Counted from the stretch's first letter, positions 43,687 to 53,247 are shown. The stretch: 64,000 nt of DNA from Acidobacteriota bacterium (GCA_023410055.1 JAEYQK010000037.1:43043-107042); one strand, 5' to 3'. Made by a program: numbers and translations. Notes: generated by a model not told the origin, from the sequence alone.

Positions 43687-45009
43687 ATGGCCCGACTCAA
43701 TCTGTTGAAGCTCGGACATCTGGCGCTCTGCCCTCGCACGCACGAGGGCGCACCCGCGCGCCGAATCAGTCCGGAAATGCAGCTGCGTCGTTCGGTGTTT
43801 GCCTGCCTGCTCTGGGAGAACCAGTTCTACGAGGACGGCGTTGAAATCGCCGGACGTATTGCCGAACTGGTGCCCAAGGTGGAAGCAGCGCGAGTGGCTG
43901 AGCTTGCAGTTGAAGCTCGCGAGCGCATGAAACTGCGTCACGTGCCGCTGTTGCTAGTTCGCGAGATGGCGCGGCACAAGACGCACCGTGCGCTCGTCTC
44001 GGAGACGCTCGAGCGCGTCATCCAGCGTGCCGACGAACTCGCCGAGTTCGTCGCGATCTACTGGAAGGACGGACGCGCTCCGCTCTCCGGACAGGTGAAG
44101 AAGGGTCTGGCTGCGGCTTTTCTCAAATTCGACGAGTACGCGCTGGCGAAGTACGACCGCGCCGGCATCGTTCGTCTGCGTGACGTACTCTTCCTCTCGC
44201 ACGCCAAGCCTCGCGACGAGGCGCAGGCCGCGCTCTGGAAGCGCCTGATCGCTGGCGAACTCGTGAGTCCCGACACCTGGGAGGTTGCGCTCTCTGCGGG
44301 CGCCGACAAGCGCGAAGCCTGGGAGCGATTGCTCTCTGAGCGCAAGCTCGGTGCTCTCGCCCTGCTCCGTAACCTTCGCAATATGAAGGAAGCGGGCGTC
44401 AGCGAGGGGCTCGTGCTCGAGGCCTTGCAGCGTATGAAGACCGACCGCGTGTTGCCGTTCCGCTTCATCGCTGCCGCGCGTTATGCGCCGCACTGGGAAG
44501 AGGCACTTGAGCAGGCGATGTTCGGCTGCGTTGCTGGCAAGGAAAAGCTGAAGGGCAAGACCGTGTTGTTGGTGGACATCTCCGGCAGCATGATCGCGCA
44601 GTTGTCTCGCCGTTCTGAGATGCTTCGTACCGACGCCGCCTACGGACTCGCAATCTTGCTGCGCGATATCTGCGAGGACGTCGAGGTCTACAGCTTCTCC
44701 GACAACGTGAAGCGGATCCCTGCCCGTCGAGGATTCGCGTTGCGCGACGCGATCGACGGCAGCCAGCGCCACAACGGGACCTATCTCGGTGCGGCGATTA
44801 AGGCTGTCGAAGGAAGCTACGATCGCCTGATCGCCATCACCGACGAGCAGGCGCACGATCAGGTTCCCGCGCCCCGCGGCAAGGGATATGTGATCAACGT
44901 GGCCAGCTACAAGAACGGTATCAGCTACGGCAAGTGGACGCACATCGATGGGTGGAGCGAATCCATCGTCGATTACATCCGCGAACTGGAACGCGTTGAA
45001 CTCAACTAA
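43687..45009 (+). CDS. rsr: Ro60 homologue Rsr (TROVE-vWA protein)
   Basis: A 440-residue ring-shaped RNA-binding protein. Residues 1-285 have the TROVE HEAT-like helices (e.g. RRSVFACLLWENQFYEDG, which is typical of the family). Residues 290-440 are a von Willebrand A domain with the MIDAS motif VDISGSM (296-302), and a C-terminal strand GYVINVASYKNG. Bacterial Ro proteins bind Y RNAs on their outer surface and can feed misfolded RNA through the ring to exonucleases such as PNPase. ATG with a strong AAGGAGG site. The gene follows Y5 by 21 bases and closes the operon. Confidence 0.95.
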   Translation: MARLNLLKLGHLALCPRTHEGAPARRISPEMQLRRSVFACLLWENQFYEDGVEIAGRIAELVPKVEAARVAELAVEARERMKLRHVPLLLVREMARHKTHRALVSETLERVIQRADELAEFVAIYWKDGRAPLSGQVKKGLAAAFLKFDEYALAKYDRAGIVRLRDVLFLSHAKPRDEAQAALWKRLIAGELVSPDTWEVALSAGADKREAWERLLSERKLGALALLRNLRNMKEAGVSEGLVLEALQRMKTDRVLPFRFIAAARYAPHWEEALEQAMFGCVAGKEKLKGKTVLLVDISGSMIAQLSRRSEMLRTDAAYGLAILLRDICEDVEVYSFSDNVKRIPARRGFALRDAIDGSQRHNGTYLGAAIKAVEGSYDRLIAITDEQAHDQVPAPRGKGYVINVASYKNGISYGKWTHIDGWSESIVDYIRELERVELN

Positions 45010-45014
45010 AACAA

Positions 45015-45036
45015 CCCGGCCAGAGCATCGGCCGGG
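45015..45036 (+). terminator. Hairpin after rsr
   Basis: Perfect CCCGGCC/GGCCGGG stem with an 8-base loop, six bases after the rsr stop; the U-tract is weak (GTTACGCTTAG). Confidence 0.6.
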
Positions 45037-45121
45037 GTTACGCTTAGCCAGATTGGCGGTCCGCTTGTTTTGCGGGCTCGATAGGAGATCAGTACAGCTG
45101 GACGGCGAAAACAGCGTTTAC

Positions 45122-46006
45122 TCAAGGTGAGGGAGGCCGTGCCTTGCGTGTGGGTCTAGTAAAGAGCACCGTGAAATAGCTAGTCGCATTTGATTGTCCG
45201 GGATTGTGAGAAAGATAAGCAGAACTGGTATGTTCCAGGACCCTAATCTTCACTTCTCCTAAATGTCTTACTGCAGACAGCAGTACCCATAGCCCTTTGC
45301 GACAATCCACATCAAGCCCGCCAACTCCGCCTTGGTTCAAGGAGAGAATTACCTGTTCTGCTTTCTTGTCTCGCGTGTCTGCGATCTCAGCGGTGGAATC
45401 GTGCGAGAAATCCATGCTCAGTAATACGAGGACTTTGGGGTCAGCCAGAGAACGATCCAGCACGTTTTGTAGTGCCTTAAGCTGATAATCTTCGGCCCTG
45501 GAATCGATCAGAAGAGGTACAACACGAGCCCGAGGGAAGTAGTACCTAAGCAGGGGCATGAGTACGCCGACGGAATGCTCGCCTGTAAAGGCTTCAGGAT
45601 CCTCAGAGGTGTGTGTTGCGGCCTCGATCGTTCGAGTGATCTCTGGATCCGCTTCAACAACCCCGAAAGGCGTCTTCCAGGGTAATGAAGAAAGACTGAT
45701 CTTCTGGTTACCGTGGTGAAAGTGATTCGGCCCCATCAGGATGATGGTGTCCGGAGAAGCGCCAGCGCGCAGTGATTCGAAAAACCTGACCATCAATCCG
45801 CTTGCAAGGAAGTGGTGCGTGACAATACCCGCCCGAACATTCACACTTGGCGCTGGCCCTCGAGTTGGGCCTTGGCGTGATTCTTCGATCGCTTGGATGT
45901 AGGGCTTCGCGTTATCGCTCCACGAAGAATAGTGATACGTTCGAGCCGAGGCCGGCGCGAGCGACACGATCCAACATAAGAGAACTCCAAAGCCCAGTCG
46001 CATCAA
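45122..46006 (-). CDS. Secreted MEMO-family (AmmeMemoRadiSam B) protein
   Basis: A 294-residue protein with a signal peptide (LGFGVLLCWIVSLAPASA). The MEMO domain is complete: RAGIVTHHFLASGLM, ILMGPNHFHHGN, EHSVGVLMPLLRYYF and LLSMDFSHD, with His, Asp and Cys positions forming the metal-binding pocket related to class III dioxygenases (HHs in THHFL and NHFHH are clear; the Cys is at CRKGL). Cytoplasmic MEMO proteins occur with AMMECR1 and radical SAM proteins; none are here, and export is unusual. It lies six bases after the DUF3160 gene, so the two form an operon. Confidence 0.85.
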   Translation of the reverse strand: MMRLGFGVLLCWIVSLAPASARTYHYSSWSDNAKPYIQAIEESRQGPTRGPAPSVNVRAGIVTHHFLASGLMVRFFESLRAGASPDTIILMGPNHFHHGNQKISLSSLPWKTPFGVVEADPEITRTIEAATHTSEDPEAFTGEHSVGVLMPLLRYYFPRARVVPLLIDSRAEDYQLKALQNVLDRSLADPKVLVLLSMDFSHDSTAEIADTRDKKAEQVILSLNQGGVGGLDVDCRKGLWVLLSAVRHLGEVKIRVLEHTSSAYLSHNPGQSNATSYFTVLFTRPTRKARPPSP

Positions 46007-46012
46007 GATGTC

Positions 46013-48739
46013 TCAGTTCTTAAGAAACTTGGAATACCATGCGGGCGGCCTGATTCCGTGCTCCGCCTTACTCTTCTCGTCTTTTCCGTAGATGACCTTC
46101 TTCCACTCTGAATCGCTCCAGCGATTTCCGGATTCAAACTCCAACCACGAATAGACGTATCCCACGGTAAGTCTTGTGCCGCCGAACGCATCTTTCGCAA
46201 CCACAACGATCCTCTGTGGCGTACCGATCCCCTCTTCGAGAACGCGACTGTTAATGCCGTCTGTTGCAACGTCGGCAACCAGGGCCATCTGCAGATAAGA
46301 ACTATCTGGAATTGAGTCGACGTCGCGAGGCAATAAGAGAGTCCTATCGAATGCATAGCGGATGTTGGCTATCCACTCGTAATCGTCTGCGCTGATTGCC
46401 TCACCTGCCACTTCCTTCCTTGCGATGATTTCGGCACGATGAGCGAGCTCCCTGAGGGTGGTGAACTTGTCCACGTATTCATCGGTCGCGAGGTTGGCGT
46501 TCTTCAGTTGAGCAAGCATCTGGTCAACGGCTCTTGTGACTTGTGCAAAGAAAGTAGGGTTGGGCTCTACGTAGCCCTTTGGTCCCGGCGCCTCAAACGG
46601 CGGTATCTCGAACTCGCCGCCCTCCCCCATTTCAGCAGCCGACTGTTCGGCATACAGGATCGTGTCATGTTTCAACTCGGTCCACGACGCGAGGCCCGCG
46701 TTCAAGTTCTTATATTGCCAAGGTTCGCCTAGGGCAAAGAACTGCCTAGTGCCCGTATCCTGGAAGAGCGCTTTCACTGCGAATAGCCACTCTTCATAGA
46801 ATGTGGCCCGTTTTGATAGCTGCTCTTCGGCTGCTCTCTTTAGCTTGATCGTCTGTTGATCGTAATTGACCCATCCATGCTGCTTCTGAGCGTCTTTCTG
46901 TATCTCCGTCGCAGGTTTTGAACCGAGGATCATCATTACATCGAGCGCCGATGGAAGATTACGTGGATTGCTGTCGCTGCCGACGTTAGGCGATGTCAGT
47001 TGATTGAGAATGAACGCGTCAAGCACGTATCGTTGGCCGAGGAACTTGAACCCAGCGGTTTTTTGCAGCCGTTCTTCTTGTGTGAGACCGGGGCCGGTTG
47101 CGACCGAGACGATCTGCGGCGAAGGAAGTTCTTTCACGGCAGTTTCCCTGAACCTGCCGATGTGTTCGTCTAACCGCGTTGTGAGCTGCTGGGCGGTAGG
47201 AGCTTCGCTGCCAAAGATCTTTCGATTGATGCCGCGGTATCCGGCAAAGGTGTATTTGTCTTGTCGACCGATCAGGTACGTGATCAGCGCGTCCAGTGTC
47301 TGGAAATTCCGTTGTTCCTGTGCCTTCTCGACTAGGGAGGGCACCAGGATGGCTGCGAGCGTTTCCTTGTCTTTTGAGATCAGGAAAGTTCGCCGTCCAA
47401 ACCACATCATTCCCCGAAAATATCGTTTGAGAGTATCGTTCTTCTCGTAATGACCGCGAACTTTGTACTGCGTGAAATCTTCTTGCGAAAAATCTGCCAG
47501 GTTACCTGTTTGCGCCAGTTGGCCTCCCCCAGCCTCAATGAGGGGAACAAGCGCATCGGCTTCTGACTTGACCGCTTCAGGAACTGCATAACTAGGATCA
47601 AAAAGCCGGGCCGCAACCGAGAAGTACAGGAGGTCGTAGTGCAGAGCATCGCGCAGCTGAGGTGCCGACGCGGGTGCATTCCTGAGCTCGGCCTCCGTGG
47701 CTATAGTCAGATTGGCCGCCATCTTGGACACGACCGGGAAGAACTTCTTCTCCTCCAAATCCTGCAACATGCGATCGAAGATCAAGTGGAATGAATGAAG
47801 GTAGAGGTCAGAGGTAACGAACACTTGTGGATCGCCCCTCTGGTACGAATCGGCCATGTCATCCACATAAAGATCATCAATAGGAGGCACAGGCTCGATG
47901 TAGAAGCCGTTCTGTGTTAGTTTTTGACGGTCTGAATCCCCAAATACCAGCTTGGAATTCCTCATTCCGCGCGGCACTTCTTCCAGACTCAAGGCCGACT
48001 GATTGACGGTTGAAAGCGTCAGTGCCTTTAGATCCGTGCTTGCTATGTATCCAAAGCGCGCCCGATCCTTAGGATTGAATTGAGCTTTGATCCAGGTCTT
48101 GCCCTGGAAATCGATTCTTCCGACAATGTCTAAAACCTCACCCTGCATTATGGTCAGAGCGGGAGGACTGGAGGGATCCGGAACCACGTAAATCGAGGTG
48201 CCGTCTCTGAGCGCCATGTAACGATTGCTCTCAGCCCGTTTCAGCACAGGTTCAAGCCAGAGTTTCGCCGAGTCGATATACCCCTTCACCTCTTTGCCAT
48301 CGATAGTTGTTCGTACCGCTATGCTCTCCGGGTGCGCGGGATCGTATTTCCCCACGATATCCTCGCCGTAGTACACGTAAGGCGGCATCGCCTCCATGTC
48401 TCGCTGCTGGAGTTGTTCATAGCTCATACCTTCTTCAGGCGACTTCTCCGAGGCAGACTTCCGGAAGAACGCAACTTGATAGGAGACGACGTACGTCCGT
48501 TCACGGTCCGCCGATTCGGCACTCCCTCCCGGTTGAAGGGTTCCCAGGAAAGTGGCTGGAAGTGTTGCTGCCGCAGAACGGGGTGCGGTGTCTTGCGTCG
48601 AGGGTTGCGCATTCTTCTGAGCGATAGCATGAAGATTGAATGGACTGGACTTAGCTCTCGCCATGTAAGCCAGGGTTCCTGCGATAACCAACACGCAAAG
48701 TAAAGAAACAACAAGATAAAGAGCTTTTCGGTTCTTCAT
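46013..48739 (-). CDS. DUF3160 family exported protein
   Basis: A 908-residue protein with an N-terminal membrane anchor or signal (ALYLVVSLLCVLVIAGTLAYMA). Residues ~150-230 may be an SH3-like region (YMALRDGTSIYVVPDPSS...TWIKAQFNPKDRARFGYI). The remainder is DUF3160: VFVTSDLYLHSFHLIFDRMLQDLE, GMMWFGRRTFL, VLDAFILNQLTSPNVG, and a C-terminal beta-rich end. DUF3160 proteins occur in archaea, acidobacteria and planctomycetes and have no known activity. It is the first gene of a two-gene unit with the exported MEMO protein. Confidence 0.85.
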   Translation of the reverse strand: MKNRKALYLVVSLLCVLVIAGTLAYMARAKSSPFNLHAIAQKNAQPSTQDTAPRSAAATLPATFLGTLQPGGSAESADRERTYVVSYQVAFFRKSASEKSPEEGMSYEQLQQRDMEAMPPYVYYGEDIVGKYDPAHPESIAVRTTIDGKEVKGYIDSAKLWLEPVLKRAESNRYMALRDGTSIYVVPDPSSPPALTIMQGEVLDIVGRIDFQGKTWIKAQFNPKDRARFGYIASTDLKALTLSTVNQSALSLEEVPRGMRNSKLVFGDSDRQKLTQNGFYIEPVPPIDDLYVDDMADSYQRGDPQVFVTSDLYLHSFHLIFDRMLQDLEEKKFFPVVSKMAANLTIATEAELRNAPASAPQLRDALHYDLLYFSVAARLFDPSYAVPEAVKSEADALVPLIEAGGGQLAQTGNLADFSQEDFTQYKVRGHYEKNDTLKRYFRGMMWFGRRTFLISKDKETLAAILVPSLVEKAQEQRNFQTLDALITYLIGRQDKYTFAGYRGINRKIFGSEAPTAQQLTTRLDEHIGRFRETAVKELPSPQIVSVATGPGLTQEERLQKTAGFKFLGQRYVLDAFILNQLTSPNVGSDSNPRNLPSALDVMMILGSKPATEIQKDAQKQHGWVNYDQQTIKLKRAAEEQLSKRATFYEEWLFAVKALFQDTGTRQFFALGEPWQYKNLNAGLASWTELKHDTILYAEQSAAEMGEGGEFEIPPFEAPGPKGYVEPNPTFFAQVTRAVDQMLAQLKNANLATDEYVDKFTTLRELAHRAEIIARKEVAGEAISADDYEWIANIRYAFDRTLLLPRDVDSIPDSSYLQMALVADVATDGINSRVLEEGIGTPQRIVVVAKDAFGGTRLTVGYVYSWLEFESGNRWSDSEWKKVIYGKDEKSKAEHGIRPPAWYSKFLKN

Positions 48740-48856
48740 CCCGCACCACTCCTCTAATTGCGCGCGATATCGGCGAAAGACGCATCAAGTCGCGCTGATA
48801 TTCAAACTTCAACTGCTATCGGGGTTTGTTTCGGCTTAACATAGTAGCTCATTTCC

Positions 48857-49807
48857 ATGGTTCTCAATGCGTTTAAAAAGACGGCTATGGCAGTCGTGCT
48901 GACCGTGCTGGCAGCTATGTCCACTGGTGGCCAGATGCCACCGAAGGCTTACGCCCGTCTGTTGTTCGCCGGGGATATTCTTCTGTCCCGAAACGCAGAC
49001 GTCGACTTGAAACAGCGCATTGGTTCTCCATGGAGAAAGAGTTTTCAGGAGCTCTTTCAAAAGGCCGACTGGGTTGGCGGAAACCTTGAGGGCGCAATCG
49101 GCGACCCAAAGGACTGTATCAAGACTCAACGCATTTGCCTTGCAACGCCTGCAACAGGTGCCCAGGTACTCGCCACAGCTGGTTTTCGTGCGGTCACGAT
49201 AGAAAACAACCACACTCAAGATGTCGGGGATCAAGGACGTGAGCAGAGCCGCCAGACTTTCCGGAAGGTCGGCTTGTCAGCAGTAGATTTCGACACCTCG
49301 CCGCAATTCGTTCAGCTCAACAACATCGAGATAGCACTGATCGCCGTGAATCTGGTTCGGGCTGCAGACGGCCGGCGGCAACAAATACCTTCCGCTGAAC
49401 TCCAAAACAAACTTCGCCTGGCGAAGTCACGTGCGGACGCAGTGATCGTTTCCATTCATTGGGGCAATGAGATGATGCAGTTTCCGAGCCCAGCACAACG
49501 CGAACAAGCGGCGTGGCTCATCAAGAACGGTGCGGACCTAGTCTTAGGACATCATCCGCACGTCATTCAAGCTCCGCAGTGCGTCGCCGGTAGGCCCGTT
49601 TTCTTTTCGCTGGGCAATTTCGTGTTTGATCAGCCCGATCCAAAGACAAAGGAAGGCCTAATCGCCGATTGCTTTGTCGGAAACGGACAACTCAAATGCC
49701 GAGCGCTGCGCACGCAAACGAAACCGGGGCGCACGTGCCGTATATCGTGCGACCAGACTCTGCCTACAGTGCTGCGTTGTCTTCTTGTAGTTCGAAGGTC
49801 GCAATGA
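48857..49807 (+). CDS. CapA family protein (PGA-capsule type)
   Basis: A 316-residue exported protein. After a signal-like segment (MAVVLTVLAAMSTGG) come the CapA/metallophosphatase-like motifs: LLFAGDILLSRN, WVGGNLEGAIGD, VTIENNHTQDVGDQG, VIVSIHWGNEM and LVLGHHPHVIQ. CapA takes part in poly-gamma-glutamate anchoring in Bacillus; related proteins are widespread with unknown substrates. No PgsB/C genes are nearby. After GLIADCFVGNG the reading frame becomes Cys/Arg-rich, whereas a shifted frame from ~49727 reads AHVPYIVRPDSAYSAAL, which would suit the fold. A frameshift near 49720 is therefore possible. Confidence 0.8.
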   Translation: MVLNAFKKTAMAVVLTVLAAMSTGGQMPPKAYARLLFAGDILLSRNADVDLKQRIGSPWRKSFQELFQKADWVGGNLEGAIGDPKDCIKTQRICLATPATGAQVLATAGFRAVTIENNHTQDVGDQGREQSRQTFRKVGLSAVDFDTSPQFVQLNNIEIALIAVNLVRAADGRRQQIPSAELQNKLRLAKSRADAVIVSIHWGNEMMQFPSPAQREQAAWLIKNGADLVLGHHPHVIQAPQCVAGRPVFFSLGNFVFDQPDPKTKEGLIADCFVGNGQLKCRALRTQTKPGRTCRISCDQTLPTVLRCLLVVRRSQ

Positions 49808-49843
49808 CATCTTTCCATCAGCCCGCGAACTTGCTAGGGCATT

Positions 49844-52036
49844 CTAATCCTTGAAGTAGTATGGAGTCTTCCTGGTCCACTCGTTGTTCGGATAATTCTT
49901 GTGCAGCATATCGAATGCGGTTTTGGACACGGTTCCGCTATCTTCATCGGTGCACCCATATCGTGTTGACCTGACGACTAGGTAAAGGGCTTCTGGAACC
50001 CTGGCATCATCCTGATGGGAACGGGCCCAACTCGTCACCATCCGTCCAAGGTAGTTGGGGGCGCTATCAATGCTTTGAAGCTTCTCACTCTCGTGCTCTA
50101 CTCCGGCGCGCTCCTCGAGTGTCAGGAACTTCGGGTATGCAATTTTCTCAACCTTTGCCCCAGGCGTGGCAGCTTGCTTTCGTGCGCTGAAGAGGCTGTC
50201 GCACCACCAGTTGCGACGAAAGTTATCGATCTTTCGCATGGGTTCGTCACGTATAGTGTCGGTGAGGAATGCTGGCGCGGCGCCTGGCCACCGCAGCATT
50301 ACAACCGCGGCGACAAACTGTTTTTGCTCCTTTCCTTGAGACCGCATGTAGTCGGCGAGGTCGGCAGCATCTGCCGGGCTCAACTCGGTGGCAGCGTGGG
50401 CAGCGTTGTCGGCCACCTGGAAGTCCTGCAGGAGTATTCCGCGCTCAAAAGCAACGAGGGCTGCACCACGTCGCAGTGGAAAGGGAGCATCGCTATTTTG
50501 CGCTATCCGGACCAGCATACTTGCCGGCATGTGGTTGAGAGCGTCGCCAACGGTGGCTGGAATCATTGGCGTGCATTTCGTCTTAGCGCTACAAAGTCCT
50601 TCAGGTCCACCATCGCTGCCATAATCCCAGTCTTCGGAAACGGGCATGAGGACGGCGAAATGGGCGAAATCCGCAACATCTGAAGCTGCCTCTCCGCGCA
50701 AGATCATAAATGCGTTCACTGCAGAGTGGGGCAGGTCTTTCGGTGCCTTGGCAAGGTAAGCATCGATAAGCTGACGAGCCGCGGCGAGGTCTCCCTTTGT
50801 TAATAGCAGCCTCGCCGCATGGTATCGAGCGCTTGGGTATGCGGGAGAATTGGCAGGGACCTTCAATGCCGCGTCGATGAGCGCATTGTTGTCGGCGGAC
50901 TTTTGGGACGCCGACATAAGCGCCGCGATCAGCCATGGCAATTCGTTCGGGTTTTGCTTCCAGCGGGCCAGAACCTTATCTTCTTCAGACGATCCCTCGC
51001 GCACATAGTCAATCCATTCGCCCATCTCATCTTTTGCACCCGCTTGCGCCATCAGATAGAGATAATCAGTCACCTGCTGCTTGAAATTCGGATCCCTGGA
51101 AGGCTTGGACAACGTAGCTGAAAGCATTCTCAGCTGCTCGTGGGGATGAAGATGCAATGCAACAAAGGACTGCAGCCGTCTTGCGCTTGCATGCAACTCC
51201 TGGGCCGACGGGTCTCTGAGGACCTGTGCGAGGAGTTCCTCTGCGCGTTTCAGTGATGCATCCGGCGGGGTCTGTTCAGGATTTTCCAGCCGCAGTGGGC
51301 CGACTGTGGCTTTCCTTATAAATGAGCGGGCAGCCAGAAAAACTCCGTACTTGCGCCACGGAGAAGATTTGTCGCCGGCGATTGCCATGAACTGCTCAGC
51401 AGAGGCGTCGTAGTTCATCGCATAGAAATTTGCAGCTGCGATCTGGTACCCACGATCAGCCCGCAACAGGGCCGGCGTCGATGCAGCGGCCGGAGCGGGA
51501 AGTGCTGAGCCCTTGTCGCAGTTTTGAAATACAATATCTTGCGCAGCAGCCCAGTCCTTCACTTCCGCGCTGGAGATCCCATACGTTGCGATGCGTGCGG
51601 CCAACGTGTTCCTGGCGTTGATAAACGCATCGTCGCCGCAGTTTGTGAAAAACTGGTAATCCTTCAGTTCCCTTTGATCTGAAACAAATCTCAGTTCCCC
51701 GAGTCCGGGCACCGTGTTCCGCAGGTCTCTCCAAGACGGCTGTGGCACTGACGAAGACGAAGGGGCAGTCTGTCCAGGCCCAGACGCCAGCGCTTTCTTT
51801 TCCACGTCCGTGAGTGGCTGCTTGGTCAAAACTCTCCAGGCGACCAAAAGATCCGAACGCGAATACGTGCGTTGCAGGACGCCCAGGTTGCCGTCCACAT
51901 AAGTCACAGGATTTTCAGGCCGAGTGCTTACAAAGACCGCTGCCCGGAAGAACGGTCCGCAGGGGTACACACTACCAGGCATGATCAGGATCCAGATAAG
52001 GACAACAGCGAAAAACCAGAAATAGCGTTTTTTCAC
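49844..52036 (-). CDS. Exported helical-repeat protein with CGPFF motif
   Basis: A 730-residue protein. The start is GTG 52036, overlapping the DUF3142 stop by four bases (GTGA). The signal sequence is YFWFFAVVLIWILIMPGSVYP, followed directly by CGPFFRAAVFV, which may be a lipoprotein-like or disulphide-forming Cys. The body is alpha-helical with TPR-like pairs (e.g. ARYHAARLLLTKGDLAAARQLIDAYLAKAP). Several Cys occur in its C-terminal third (GLCSAKTKC, WWCDSLF, RYGCTDEDSG). It is not assigned to a named family. Translational coupling to the DUF3142 gene suggests a shared role in the envelope. Confidence 0.7.
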   Translation of the reverse strand: MKKRYFWFFAVVLIWILIMPGSVYPCGPFFRAAVFVSTRPENPVTYVDGNLGVLQRTYSRSDLLVAWRVLTKQPLTDVEKKALASGPGQTAPSSSSVPQPSWRDLRNTVPGLGELRFVSDQRELKDYQFFTNCGDDAFINARNTLAARIATYGISSAEVKDWAAAQDIVFQNCDKGSALPAPAAASTPALLRADRGYQIAAANFYAMNYDASAEQFMAIAGDKSSPWRKYGVFLAARSFIRKATVGPLRLENPEQTPPDASLKRAEELLAQVLRDPSAQELHASARRLQSFVALHLHPHEQLRMLSATLSKPSRDPNFKQQVTDYLYLMAQAGAKDEMGEWIDYVREGSSEEDKVLARWKQNPNELPWLIAALMSASQKSADNNALIDAALKVPANSPAYPSARYHAARLLLTKGDLAAARQLIDAYLAKAPKDLPHSAVNAFMILRGEAASDVADFAHFAVLMPVSEDWDYGSDGGPEGLCSAKTKCTPMIPATVGDALNHMPASMLVRIAQNSDAPFPLRRGAALVAFERGILLQDFQVADNAAHAATELSPADAADLADYMRSQGKEQKQFVAAVVMLRWPGAAPAFLTDTIRDEPMRKIDNFRRNWWCDSLFSARKQAATPGAKVEKIAYPKFLTLEERAGVEHESEKLQSIDSAPNYLGRMVTSWARSHQDDARVPEALYLVVRSTRYGCTDEDSGTVSKTAFDMLHKNYPNNEWTRKTPYYFKD

Positions 52037-52779
52037 TTTGAAGCTCCGGTCTTGTTGTATTCCTGTTGCGTCCATGGCACCGGACTGAACCAGTACACGC
52101 GTCTGGCGCCCGAAGGAGAAACCAACTCGTCTGTCGATAGCCCCAGGGATTCGTTGCACAGAGCTTCGCGGAACGGTTCGCCCGTTGCGATCATGCGGCG
52201 GAAGGTGTTGCGCTCTGGCCCGAGTCGAAAAATCATCGGCACCGCTTCATCGATTGGAAGATCGGAAAGCCAGTCATCTCCCTCGCACCAGGAAGCCAGT
52301 GCCGTGATGGATAGTCTCTTGTCTGGTGCAAGTTTGTTCCGAACCTGCCGCAGGAAGTTCCGGTACCATTCCCGTTCGCTTCGACGAGTATCAAAGTCGA
52401 TCTGAACACCGTCAACGTGTTCCAGCGCAGCCGCCCGCAGTACCGAATGCACAATCTGCGATGTGGCTGAGTTCGGTATTTGCGTCCCATCGGTATCTAG
52501 TCGAAGCACGGCAATCCGATACGTGTCCTGCCGAACTTGCACCGGGTACACGCGCATGCGATCCGTAACCTTGCCGCGCCTAACTGTAACCGCGTCGACG
52601 AGAAATGCAACTCCCGTGTGTGCCGGCAGGAAGCGCAAGTTCTCTGGCCTATCCCAAGCCCAAATGATCGTCGAAGGCACATCTGAATCGCGCCGGTCAC
52701 TTTTTGACGCTATGGACACAACCGCCGTCACTGCAATGGCAATGAAAATGGCGGGATATCCGAGGCGCTTATTCATCAT
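52033..52779 (-). CDS. DUF3142 family exported protein
   Basis: A 248-residue protein from MMNKRLGYPAIFIAIAVTAVVSI (membrane anchor or signal); the frame is open upstream to 52941 but that part is not convincing. The diagnostic DUF3142 start is IIWAWDRPENLRFLPAHTGVAFL. VDGVQIDFDTRRSEREWYRNFLRQVR and SITALASWCEGDDWL have the pattern of a glycoside-hydrolase-like TIM barrel (acidic residues at strand ends). Family function unknown. It is first of a pair with the helical-repeat gene, overlapped by four bases. Confidence 0.82.
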   Translation of the reverse strand: MMNKRLGYPAIFIAIAVTAVVSIASKSDRRDSDVPSTIIWAWDRPENLRFLPAHTGVAFLVDAVTVRRGKVTDRMRVYPVQVRQDTYRIAVLRLDTDGTQIPNSATSQIVHSVLRAAALEHVDGVQIDFDTRRSEREWYRNFLRQVRNKLAPDKRLSITALASWCEGDDWLSDLPIDEAVPMIFRLGPERNTFRRMIATGEPFREALCNESLGLSTDELVSPSGARRVYWFSPVPWTQQEYNKTGASK

Positions 52780-53134
52780 GCAGGAGTGTAAACGAGGTGA
52801 GCAGTCGATAACAGCTGCTCGTGATCGTTCACTCGAGATCACAGCCAAAAACCCATGAACGATACCGTGCTTTTTTGTATCTGGAACTCTTTTGAAGGGA
52901 GGCACTCTCCGGAACTCTGACACGCTCGGACACAAACACACACCCGAGTAAACGGCTGGGACGCGCGTTTCAGCTTTTTACTTTTTTACTAATTTCACCA
53001 TCAATTCATGCTGCAAACGACTGGAAGCAGTTTGAAACGGCTGGAGTGGAAGAATAGTTAAACGGTAGTTGCATCAACAACTTGCGCCTGTAAGCGCTTT
53101 GTAGTGAAGGAAATACGGGAAGGGTCCGGTTGAA
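52780..53134. other. Gap upstream of the tRNA-like relic
   Basis: About 355 bp without a supported gene. Minus-strand frames at 53006-53293 have no ribosome binding site or protein-like features. Confidence 0.4.
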
Positions 53135-53151
53135 TCCCTTCTTCGGCACCA
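53135..53151 (+). repeat. Relic of the tRNA-Leu 3' end (att-like repeat)
   Basis: TCCCTTCTTCGGCACCA, identical to 37221-37237 of the tRNA-Leu gene and in the same orientation, 15.9 kb downstream. With one gap and one mismatch the similarity extends to GGTT-GA(A/G) at the T-loop. The rest of the tRNA is missing, as expected for the distal attachment-site copy left by a tRNA-integrating element. Confidence 0.75.
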
Positions 53152-53162
53152 GAATTGTTATC

Positions 53163-53200
53163 GCCTTTGCAATCAGCAGCTTGCAAAGGCGTTTTGCTTT
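53163..53200 (+). terminator. Strong terminator just after the att-like repeat
   Basis: GCCTTTGCAA (53163-53172) pairs perfectly with TTGCAAAGGC (53181-53190) around an 8-base loop, followed by GTTTTGCTTTT. It could be the original tRNA-Leu terminator displaced by insertion, or the one insulating an integrase gene. Confidence 0.85.
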
Positions 53201-53247
53201 TAGCACGGGTTTTAGTGCGGTGGACTTGGCCCAAGGAGAATCTCTGA

